This document shows, in pieces, positions 1 to 6,175 of a DNA stretch of 9,160 bases; position 1 is the first letter of the stretch, and every line of letters begins with the position of its first letter. A program made the position numbers and the translations under genes. Origin of the DNA: Rudaea sp. Its GTDB lineage: Bacteria > Pseudomonadota > Gammaproteobacteria > Xanthomonadales > Rhodanobacteraceae. The notes beneath the pieces were generated by a model. The model did no database searches and had not been told where the DNA came from. It worked only from the letters and a program-made list of their open reading frames with translations. Location: assembly GCA_025934455.1 (NCBI GenBank), contig JAICYA010000052.1, positions 1 through 9,160 of the forward strand, given 5' to 3'.

Positions 1-547
1 CATGCTCGCCTCCGCACCGATCGCGCGCGCGATCGTGCGCGCGCTGCGCGACGCAGCGCCACGCCATATCGTCCTCGATCCCGTACTGGCTTCGAGCAGC
101 GGCACGGCACTGCTGTCCGCCGCCGGCTTGCGCGTGCTGCGCGAAGACCTGTTGCCGATGGCGACGTTGCTGACACCGAACTTGCCCGAAGCAAAAATCC
201 TGCTCGGTCGGCGCATAGCTGATCCGGCGCAGGCCGCCTGCGATTTGCGCGCGCTCGGCGCACGTGCGGTCCTGCTCAAGGGCGGGCACGGACGCGGACG
301 CGAGGCGCGCGATGTCCTCGCCGACGCGCGCGGCGTCGTGGAACTGCGCCATCTGCGCCTGCCGGTTCGCGCACGCGGTACCGGCTGCGCGCTGGCATCG
401 GCGGTCGCCGCCGGACTGGCACGCGGCCGCACGCTGCGCGAAGCGGTCGCCGATGCGCAAGCCTTCGTGCAGCGCGCACTGAGGCAAAGCTACCGCGCTG
501 GAAGCGCATCGATCCATCAGCTCGGGCTTTCCACGCCTTATGTATAA
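1..547 (+). CDS. thiD: Hydroxymethylpyrimidine / phosphomethylpyrimidine kinase (5'-truncated)
   Basis: ThiD phosphorylates hydroxymethylpyrimidine and then its monophosphate to give HMP-PP, the pyrimidine half of thiamine, in the cytoplasm. The window opens inside the gene. The first visible Met corresponds to the internal Met of the family's KIGML segment, so roughly 80 N-terminal residues lie upstream and no start can be given. In the visible 181 residues I see the ribokinase-fold landmarks in order: LDPV (25-28), TPNLPEA (58-64, a ThiD signature), KGGH (93-96) and the anion-hole/catalytic loop GTGC (126-129, where the Cys matches the conserved ThiD cysteine). The tail after GTGC has the usual length and ends in TAA. 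The gene is intact as far as it can be seen. A fusion upstream (for example to thiE) cannot be excluded. The next gene starts 50 bases downstream, so shared transcription is possible but unproven. Confidence 0.9.
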   Translation, partial: MLASAPIARAIVRALRDAAPRHIVLDPVLASSSGTALLSAAGLRVLREDLLPMATLLTPNLPEAKILLGRRIADPAQAACDLRALGARAVLLKGGHGRGREARDVLADARGVVELRHLRLPVRARGTGCALASAVAAGLARGRTLREAVADAQAFVQRALRQSYRAGSASIHQLGLSTPYV

Positions 548-568
548 CTAACGTGCCCGCGTTATCAT
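543..568 (+). promoter_or_regulatory. Weak candidate -10 elements before the exported pair
   Basis: Two A/T-rich hexamers stand out in the thiD/598 gap: TATAAC (543-548, five of six to the -10 consensus, overlapping the thiD stop) and TATCAT (563-568). Neither has a recognisable -35 box at 16-18 bases. One of them may start the transcript of the exported pair, or the pair may be read through from thiD. Confidence 0.25.
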
Positions 569-597
569 CCGCGGCTCGCCCATCGCTGGACCTTCGC

Positions 598-909
598 ATG
601 CTCCGTCAATCGCCATCTCTCGGCCTCGCCCTCGTTCTCGGCCTGCTGGCCGCAACCGCCGCATGGGCGGACAGCCCCATGGTCGCTCAGCCACTCGCGC
701 CATCGGCGCAGGCCAAGGCCGGCGCCACCGCGCAATTCAAACCCGCCGATAAGATGCGCCTGCCGCCGCCGACCGTCACCGTGACCCGGCTGGTGCGCCA
801 GCCCGACGGCAGCCTGCGCATGCAATGCGAGCAAGTACCGAACCCGCGCGCAAAGATCGCGCTGCCGCCGAACCGGGCGGTGACGCCGGACGCGCAGGTG
901 CAGCAATGA
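598..909 (+). CDS. Small exported protein of unknown function, coupled to the downstream metalloprotease
   Basis: I do not recognise this 103-residue protein. I chose the ATG at 598 because it opens directly on a signal peptide: MLRQ, a hydrophobic run at about 8-22, then a signal peptidase I type end AAWA|D at 21-25. A GTG at 553 in the same frame would add 15 residues with no signal character. The mature part (about 79 residues) is rich in Ala, Pro and Gln, probably loosely folded at both ends. It has a central VTVTRLVRQPDGSL segment (D70-L73) followed by a single Cys (C77). The 'DGSL...C' pattern faintly recalls short exported proteins of Xanthomonadales, but that is only an impression. 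Its stop TGA overlaps the ATG of the protease gene (ATGA at 906-909), so the two are probably co-translated. The two signal peptides also end alike (AAWAD). An accessory role for the protease, such as inhibitor or chaperone, is inference from position only. No clear Shine-Dalgarno sequence precedes the start. Confidence 0.72.
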   Translation: MLRQSPSLGLALVLGLLAATAAWADSPMVAQPLAPSAQAKAGATAQFKPADKMRLPPPTVTVTRLVRQPDGSLRMQCEQVPNPRAKIALPPNRAVTPDAQVQQ

Positions 910-3410
910 TCCGCCGTGTCGCGATTCTCGCGGTTGCGCTGTGCGCATGTTCCGCGGCCTGGGCCGATACCGGCTTGCAGACAGGCGCTGCGACCACGCT
1001 GCCACCACTGCCGAAGACCAATTATCTTTCCAATTACTACATCGACGTTCCGGCGGGCGTGCAGCAACTTAGCGTCAACCTCAACGCCACCGGCGGCGAT
1101 GTCGACATGTTCGTGCGCTACGGCTCGCCGTTTCCGGTGCAAAGTTCCGGTGCGAGCTTTCCGACGGTCAGCTACGACGTGCTCAGCCGCTACGGGCAAT
1201 ATCACTCGATCAGTTCGACCTCGAACGAATCCGTGCTGATCCTGCCGTCGGACAAGGTACCGCTGCAGGCCGGGCGCTGGTACATCGCCCTGATCAACGG
1301 CGGCAGTTCGACAGCGAATGGCACGCTCACCGCCACGTATTCTGCGAACGCGCCGATCGGCAACATCGTGCTGGATTTCAACAGTTCGTACACGGATAAG
1401 ACCGATCCCAAGAACAACTGCGACACCACTTACTGGACCGACCCCACGGCCGCCACGCCGATCGGCGGCAACAACGGCACGACCCTGGGCGAGCAGCGCA
1501 AGAACGCTCTCGCCAAGGCCGCAGAAGAACTCGTCACGCAACTGGGCATCCAGACGACGGTGACGGTGCAGGCTTGCGGCGCGCATCTTGGCGGCACGGA
1601 CAAGTCGGCCACGCTCGCGCACGCGGGCGCGACTTCGTTCTTTTACGACGAACCGCAATTTCCATCGCCATCGCTGCCGCAAAAGTACACCTGGTATCCG
1701 TCCACGGCGGCGGCGCGCCTGAACGGCTCGAGCCTGTGCGGATTCGCCGGCGGCCCCTGCGACACGAAGAGCAACGACGAGATCCAGGCCGTGTTCAACA
1801 TGGATATCGGCTCGTCCACGGTGCTGGGCGGCGAGAATTTCTACCTCGGTTTCGACCCGAGCCTGAAACCGGCGCGCGACGTGGATTTCATCAGCATCGC
1901 CATGCACGAGATGACGCATGGGCTGGGTTTCCTCGGACTGGTCAACACCGATTCGACGCAAGGCCCGCTCGGCGCCAAGGCCGGCATCATCGTCGACAAG
2001 GTCAGCAACAGCGCTTCGATCGGTTACGGCAGCGCAGTGACCGACGGCCCGTTCGATGACGCCTTCGACAACAATGTCGCGATCGTGAGCGGCAGCACCT
2101 ACACGCCGTTCACCGGTTACGAAGTGAACGGCGCCAACGACGCCGCGCGCGCCGCGGCGATGGTTTCCGGCGGCACGGTGACGACAAGCGGCTACGTACC
2201 CGGTCTGCAAGGCGCAACGAGCTGCGGTGCCGCGTACAACGGCTGGTGCACCGGCCTGCGCTGGTCCGACGCGACCGCCGCCGGCGCAACCGGCATCAAC
2301 ATCAATGCCGCGAACAGTGCACCGAGCAATTTCCCCAGCCTGTATGCGCCCTGCGACAAGACCAAGACCACCGACTGCGCGATGCAGAACGGCTCCACCT
2401 TGTCGCACACCGTGCAGAGCGGCGACATGATGAACGCGTATTACTCGAACCAGAACCTGCGTGCCATGGGCCTGGCCGTGCCCATGCTCGGGCCGGTCGG
2501 CTGGTCGAATGCCGCCGCGACGATGCCAGCCTGGGGCCAGCCGATTCCAAGCAACTGGTACGACGTCTCGCATTCCGGCCACGGCTTCGATTTCCAGCTG
2601 CTGGCGCATGATGCCGCCAACGGCGACGTATACTTTTTGACTTTTTACTCCTACGACGCGAACGGCGTGCCGGAGTGGTACCAGGCCGCCGGCCGCCTGG
2701 TCGACGGCATGTTCCTGCCCTTCATCCAGAGTGCAAACGGCAGCACGCTGCTGCGCGTGAAGTACGCCTCGAACGCGCCGGGGCAGCTCGGCGTGACGGC
2801 CGATGCCACCGACTACGGCAGCGTCGTGGTCGACTTCAACCAGGCGGCGAATTCAGCGGTCTGCCGCAACGTCGATCGCAGCCAGGCATCGCAACTCGCG
2901 GTGATGTACTGGGTGCTCGGCACGGACACGACGAACCCGGCCAACGACCAAAGCGCATCCTGGTGCATGCAGCCCATCGTCGCGCTTGCCGCGCATGCCA
3001 CACCGGATTACAACGGCCACTGGTATGCCGGTTCGTCCGATTCCGGCTGGGGTTTCGAATTGCTCGACGTGAGCACGGGCAGCGCCGCGCCGGCCGTCAT
3101 CGTCTACATGTACTACCCCGGCCCGAACAACCAGCCGACCTGGGCAGCCGGTTCGGGAACCCTGGTCAACAATACGGTGACCCTGCAGGTCGTGCAGATC
3201 GCCAACGGCTACTGCCGGACCTGCACCCCGCCTGCCGGCGGCACGCAACCCGGTCCGTCGATCGGCAGCATGACGCTGAAGTTGAATCCGATCTTGACGG
3301 GCCAACAACCCACCGGTACGGCATCGTTCCAGCTTGCTTATCCGTCAGGCGGATCCTTCACGCGCAACAACATCGGCATCCAGATGTTGTCCGCGCCGAC
3401 CGGGCAATAA
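906..3410 (+). CDS. Secreted zinc metalloprotease with PPC-like domain, HEMTHGLGF site and C-terminal WY/GxGF repeats
   Basis: The protein has 834 residues from the ATG at 906, where a signal peptide begins (MIRR, hydrophobic core about 5-18, cleavage AAWA20|D21). In-frame sequence back to 825 has no signal character and lies inside the preceding gene. Domains: (a) about 40-145, a beta-rich region resembling bacterial pre-peptidase C-terminal domains (IDVPAG, GGDVDMFVRYG, GRWYIALING); (b) about 150-540, a peptidase core with the zinc motif HEMTH at 334-338 followed by GLGF (E335 the likely catalytic base); (c) two related modules starting at W551 and W706 with the pattern WY-x4-SG-x-GF-x3-LL. 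The core resembles a family of large exported proteins of Xanthomonadales that carry 'TPxGGNxGTTLGxQR' before an HExxHGLGF motif. The metzincin third His at HExxHxxGxxH is absent (Gly at 344). A later GSTLSH (496-501) with MM at 508-509 could supply the ligand and Met-turn. Many paired cysteines fit an extracellular, disulfide-bonded protein. Substrate unknown; type II secretion is plausible but not shown. A strong terminator follows. Confidence 0.82.
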   Translation: MIRRVAILAVALCACSAAWADTGLQTGAATTLPPLPKTNYLSNYYIDVPAGVQQLSVNLNATGGDVDMFVRYGSPFPVQSSGASFPTVSYDVLSRYGQYHSISSTSNESVLILPSDKVPLQAGRWYIALINGGSSTANGTLTATYSANAPIGNIVLDFNSSYTDKTDPKNNCDTTYWTDPTAATPIGGNNGTTLGEQRKNALAKAAEELVTQLGIQTTVTVQACGAHLGGTDKSATLAHAGATSFFYDEPQFPSPSLPQKYTWYPSTAAARLNGSSLCGFAGGPCDTKSNDEIQAVFNMDIGSSTVLGGENFYLGFDPSLKPARDVDFISIAMHEMTHGLGFLGLVNTDSTQGPLGAKAGIIVDKVSNSASIGYGSAVTDGPFDDAFDNNVAIVSGSTYTPFTGYEVNGANDAARAAAMVSGGTVTTSGYVPGLQGATSCGAAYNGWCTGLRWSDATAAGATGININAANSAPSNFPSLYAPCDKTKTTDCAMQNGSTLSHTVQSGDMMNAYYSNQNLRAMGLAVPMLGPVGWSNAAATMPAWGQPIPSNWYDVSHSGHGFDFQLLAHDAANGDVYFLTFYSYDANGVPEWYQAAGRLVDGMFLPFIQSANGSTLLRVKYASNAPGQLGVTADATDYGSVVVDFNQAANSAVCRNVDRSQASQLAVMYWVLGTDTTNPANDQSASWCMQPIVALAAHATPDYNGHWYAGSSDSGWGFELLDVSTGSAAPAVIVYMYYPGPNNQPTWAAGSGTLVNNTVTLQVVQIANGYCRTCTPPAGGTQPGPSIGSMTLKLNPILTGQQPTGTASFQLAYPSGGSFTRNNIGIQMLSAPTGQ

Positions 3411-3434
3411 ACGCACGCGGCTCCGCCGCCCCAG

Positions 3435-3470
3435 CAACGGCCGCGCAATGCGGCCGTTGTAGTTTTTTTT
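3435..3470 (+). terminator. Rho-independent terminator after the metalloprotease gene
   Basis: A perfect 10-bp inverted repeat (3435-3444 CAACGGCCGC with 3450-3459 GCGGCCGTTG) encloses the 5-base loop GCAAT. After TAG come eight Ts (3463-3470). The T run is on the + strand only, so it ends the transcript of the exported pair and isolates the HNH gene. It begins 25 bases after the protease stop. Confidence 0.92.
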
Positions 3471-3481
3471 GCGGCAAAAGC

Positions 3482-3490
3482 CTATGCTGC
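3482..3490 (+). promoter_or_regulatory. Possible -10 region of the HNH gene (CTATGCTGC)
   Basis: TATGCT (3483-3488) matches the sigma70 -10 consensus at four of six positions and sits between the terminator and the HNH gene. The same nine bases occur before the CLC gene at 4165-4173. No convincing -35 box lies 16-18 bases upstream, because that place is taken by the terminator stem end and T-tract. This is a weak call. It rests mainly on the need for a new promoter after the terminator and on the repeated element. Confidence 0.3.
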
Positions 3491-3517
3491 AAAGCCGACA
3501 GCATTCCCACCCGTATC

Positions 3518-3523
3518 AGGAGG
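3518..3523 (+). promoter_or_regulatory. Strong Shine-Dalgarno sequence of the HNH gene
   Basis: AGGAGG is a full consensus ribosome binding site, five bases before the ATG at 3529. It fixes that ATG as the start, against in-frame alternatives at 3469 (inside the terminator T-tract) and 3484. It is the only perfect Shine-Dalgarno sequence I see at a gene start in this window. Confidence 0.85.
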
Positions 3524-3528
3524 AGCCC

Positions 3529-4125
3529 ATGCTGGCGGAAGTCAGAACCAGCAACGACATCCATAGCACCCGCGTCCTGTCGCTGGATTCCAGCGGACGC
3601 ATCCTGGACTGGATGAGTTGGCAGGACGCGGTCTGCCTGTACGTGCGCGATGCCGTGGCCTGGACGCTGGGCGGAGCGTGCCTGACCATCCATGGCGGCA
3701 CCAACCGCGACAGCGGATTGCAAAGCCAGATCGACCTGCATCCCATCGTCGCCAGCCGCGGCCATGCGCGCTCCAGCCTCATCGATCCCGCGCCGGCGCT
3801 GACCAATGCCGCACTGTTCGCGCGCGACCGCATGTTGTGCCTGTACTGCGGAGATCACTTCTCGCGCGGGGAACTCACGCGCGATCACGTCGTGCCGCTG
3901 TCCAAGGGTGGCCTCGACGTCTGGGAAAACGTGGTCAGTGCCTGCATCTGCTGCAATGTACGCAAGGGTTGCCACACGCCGCAGCAGGCCGGCATGCCGC
4001 TGCTCGCCGTGCCCTATCGCCCCAGTTGGGTCGAGCACCTGATCCTGTCCAACCGCAACATTCTTGCCGACCAGATGGAATTTCTCGTCCATCATCTGCC
4101 GAAAAATCGCCGTCAGATCGCCTAG
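3529..4125 (+). CDS. Stand-alone HNH endonuclease family protein
   Basis: The protein has 198 residues and no signal peptide or membrane segment, so it is cytoplasmic. The HNH/beta-beta-alpha-metal module spans about 104-147: CxxC (C104, C107), then RDHVVPL with the catalytic His H120, then WENVV with N134, then CxxCNxRKG with C139, C142 and N143. The two Cys pairs should hold a structural zinc, and H120/N134/N143 form the metal-dependent nuclease centre. All key residues are present, so it is probably active. The N-terminal part (about 15-80, with SGRILDWMSWQDAV and IHGGT) and the tail (MPLLAVPYRP..., DQMEFL) are not part of the HNH fold. They look like the conserved flanks of a widespread proteobacterial HNH family whose biological role is not established. 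It stands alone between a terminator and the CLC gene promoter, with a very strong ribosome binding site. It has no methylase or phage neighbour, so a restriction or homing role is not supported here. Confidence 0.85.
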   Translation: MLAEVRTSNDIHSTRVLSLDSSGRILDWMSWQDAVCLYVRDAVAWTLGGACLTIHGGTNRDSGLQSQIDLHPIVASRGHARSSLIDPAPALTNAALFARDRMLCLYCGDHFSRGELTRDHVVPLSKGGLDVWENVVSACICCNVRKGCHTPQQAGMPLLAVPYRPSWVEHLILSNRNILADQMEFLVHHLPKNRRQIA

Positions 4126-4142
4126 AACGCCGAATTTTCGCA

Positions 4143-4171
4143 TTGTCCCCATGCGCGTTCGGCGCTATGCT
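4143..4171 (+). promoter_or_regulatory. Putative sigma70-type promoter of the CLC transporter gene
   Basis: TTGTCC (4143-4148) and TATGCT (4166-4171) each match their consensus hexamer at four of six positions and are separated by the ideal 17 bases. Transcription would begin near 4178, about 25 bases before the ATG at 4203. The -10 lies in the nine-base element also found before the HNH gene. Confidence 0.5.
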
Positions 4172-4202
4172 GCGCCGCACTAAAACAATCCCCCCGAGCT
4201 CA

Positions 4203-6104
4203 ATGACTGCCTCGCATCCGGACAAGCCGGCCCATGCCGGCGCGGACGTGGGTGGCGTGCCGATCGCACCCGCACTCGACGATACGCTCGCCGCCGCCAG
4301 GATTCCGCGCAAGACCATCCTGGTCGACAAGCGCGTGGTGCTGATCTCCGCCATCTCCGTCGTGCTGGCGGTTGCCGCTGCGTTCATCGCGCAGTTCCTC
4401 AAGGCGCTGATCGGCCTGGTCACGAACCTGAGTTTCTACGGCCACTGGTCGATCGCGTTCTCCTCGCCGGCCGGCAATCACCTCGGCCTGTGGGTGATCG
4501 CGATTCCCGTACTCGGCGGCATCGTCGTCGGCGCGATGGCGCGCTGGGGTTCCGCGGCGATCCGCGGCCACGGCATTCCCGAGGCCATGGAACAAGTTCT
4601 GCTGAACGAATCCAAGATCGCGCCGCGCATCACGTTTCTGAAACCGGTTTCGTCGGCCATCGCGATCGGCACGGGCGGACCATTCGGCGCCGAAGGCCCG
4701 ATCATCGCGACCGGCGGCGCGCTCGGCTCGCTGATTGGCCAGCTCCTGCGCGTGACCGCGACCGAACGCAAGATCCTGCTCGCCGCCGGCGCCGCGGCCG
4801 GCATGGCCGCCGTGTTCGGATCGCCGGTGTCGGCCGCAATCCTCGCCGTGGAACTGTTGCTGTTCGAGTTGCGCCCGCGCTCGCTGATTCCGGTTGCGCT
4901 GGCTACAACGACCGCTGCCGGCATCCGTTACGCGATGGTCGGGTCGCAGGCCGTGTTCGCCATGCCCGCGATCGCGACGCCCGGCGGCGGCGCGCTCGCG
5001 TTTTACGTCGCGCTCGGCGCATTGCTCGGTGCGGTCAGCGTCGGCGTGACCTGGCTCGTTTACGCGATCGAAGACGCGTTCGATCACCTGCCCGTGCACT
5101 GGATGTGGTGGCCCGCGATCGGCGGCATCGCCGTCGGCGTGGTCGGCTATTTCGCGCCGCTCACGCTCGGCGTGGGCTACACCAACATCGAACAGATCGT
5201 CGCCGGCAACTTCACCGCGCAGGCGCTGATGTTCCTGTGCGTGATGAAGTTCCTGTCCTGGTCGATCGCACTCGGCAGCGGCACCTCGGGCGGCACGCTG
5301 GCACCGCTGTTCACGATCGGCGGCGCGTTCGGCGGTGTCGCCGGTTACGCCGCATTGTCGCTTTTTCCACATTTGGGCATCGACCCGCGCATTGCGGGCC
5401 TGGTCGGCATGGCCGCGATCTTCGCCGGGGCTTCGCGTGCCCTGCTCACCTCGGTGGTGTTCGCGTTCGAAACCACGTTGCAACCGGCCGGCATCCTGCC
5501 CCTGCTCGGCGGCTGCGCGGCAGCCTACCTCGTTTCCAGCCTGACCATGCGCGACACGATCATGACCGCGAAAATCGCGCGTCGCGGCGTGCGCGTGCCG
5601 ACCGAATACGCGGCCGATTACCTGGACCAGGTACTGGTGCGCGACAGCGCCTCGCGCAACGTCACCGCGCTCAAGACGTCCGACGAGCTCGGCGAGATCC
5701 GCCGCTGGCTCGCCTCGGGCGAGGCCAAGGCGCAGTTCCTCGGCTATCCGGTACTGGACGATTCCGGCAACGCGCGCGGCATCATCACGCGGCGCGAATT
5801 GCTCGATCCCGCGCACGCGGAACTCGCGCGCATCGGCGACCTGCTCACGCAGCCGCCGCTCGTGGTGTTCGAGGATCACTCCCTGCGCGAGGCGGCCGAC
5901 CACATGGTCGAGCACAACGTCGGCAGCGTGATCGTGGCAACGCGCGAAGCACCGACCAAGCTGGTCGGCGTGCTGACCCGCGGCGACCTCGTCACCGCGC
6001 ATTCGCGGCGCCTGAAGGAGACGCGCGACGCGGATCGCCACATCCGCATCCGCCAGACGATCCGCAAGACGCTGGGTCGGCGCGGCCCAGACGCCAAGCT
6101 CTGA
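4203..6104 (+). CDS. CLC-family chloride/proton transporter with C-terminal CBS pair
   Basis: This 633-residue inner-membrane protein should move chloride, probably in exchange for protons. The membrane part (about 40-455) shows the CLC filter segments in order: GHGIPEAM (122-129), GAEGP (162-166) with the gating glutamate E164, and [13 protein letters not shown] (358-370). ELRP (222-225) aligns with the intracellular proton glutamate of the E. coli antiporter ClC-ec1 (E203), so E222 favours an antiporter over a channel. The filter departs from the classical GSGIP / GREGP / GIFAP: His replaces Ser, Ala replaces Arg/Lys, and Leu-Ala replaces Phe-Ala. Residues about 475-612 form two CBS domains ([11 protein letters not shown]...GIITRREL; then NVGSVIVA...[10 protein letters not shown]), a cytosolic adenine-nucleotide sensing module common in CLC proteins. 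The ATG at 4203 was preferred. An in-frame ATG at 4167 would overlap the putative -10 box, and neither start has a good Shine-Dalgarno sequence. Ion selectivity cannot be read from sequence alone. Confidence 0.88.
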   Translation: MTASHPDKPAHAGADVGGVPIAPALDDTLAAARIPRKTILVDKRVVLISAISVVLAVAAAFIAQFLKALIGLVTNLSFYGHWSIAFSSPAGNHLGLWVIAIPVLGGIVVGAMARWGSAAIRGHGIPEAMEQVLLNESKIAPRITFLKPVSSAIAIGTGGPFGAEGPIIATGGALGSLIGQLLRVTATERKILLAAGAAAGMAAVFGSPVSAAILAVELLLFELRPRSLIPVALATTTAAGIRYAMVGSQAVFAMPAIATPGGGALAFYVALGALLGAVSVGVTWLVYAIEDAFDHLPVHWMWWPAIGGIAVGVVGYFAPLTLGVGYTNIEQIVAGNFTAQALMFLCVMKFLSWSIALGSGTSGGTLAPLFTIGGAFGGVAGYAALSLFPHLGIDPRIAGLVGMAAIFAGASRALLTSVVFAFETTLQPAGILPLLGGCAAAYLVSSLTMRDTIMTAKIARRGVRVPTEYAADYLDQVLVRDSASRNVTALKTSDELGEIRRWLASGEAKAQFLGYPVLDDSGNARGIITRRELLDPAHAELARIGDLLTQPPLVVFEDHSLREAADHMVEHNVGSVIVATREAPTKLVGVLTRGDLVTAHSRRLKETRDADRHIRIRQTIRKTLGRRGPDAKL

Positions 6105-6112
6105 AATCGCCA

Positions 6113-6134
6113 CGGCGCCGCCATGCCGGCGCCG
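6113..6134 (+). other. GC-rich stem-loop between the CLC gene and dxs
   Basis: The octamer CGGCGCCG occurs twice (6113-6120 and 6127-6134) around the loop CCATGC. The octamer is its own reverse complement, so the two copies form a perfect 8-bp stem or act as two short palindromes. No T-tract follows, so a classical intrinsic terminator is not supported. It could mark the 3' end of the CLC transcript or shape the dxs leader. Function unknown. Confidence 0.4.
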
Positions 6135-6175
6135 CAATCCTTGCCCAGACTGGCCGCGTGGCCGAAAATACAAAG

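Noticed and set aside
906..965. Lipoprotein signal in the protease, because Cys13 and Cys15 follow a hydrophobic run
   Set aside because: The residues before either Cys do not make a proper lipobox, whereas AWA|D is a good signal peptidase I site.
687..2609. Long open frame of about 640 codons on the minus strand opposite the protease gene
   Set aside because: Arg/Ala/Val/Gly-rich, low-complexity translation with no motif. It arises from the high third-position GC of the real + strand gene, which has a signal peptide and HExxH site.
3529..4125. HNH gene as part of a restriction-modification, retron, CRISPR or other defence island
   Set aside because: No methylase, reverse transcriptase, helicase, repeat array or phage gene is nearby, and the neighbours are ordinary metabolic and transport genes.
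3618..4202. Upstream extension of the CLC reading frame through the HNH gene
   Set aside because: The translation before 4203 is Arg/Pro/His-rich and overlaps the clearly coding HNH gene in another frame.
6113..6134. Intrinsic terminator after the CLC gene
   Set aside because: The stem is GC-rich and perfect, but no T-tract follows, so it is kept only as a stem-loop.
4490..6175. Upstream extension of the dxs frame through the CLC gene
   Set aside because: It is shadow sequence of the CLC gene. The Dxs family N-terminus begins at 6176.
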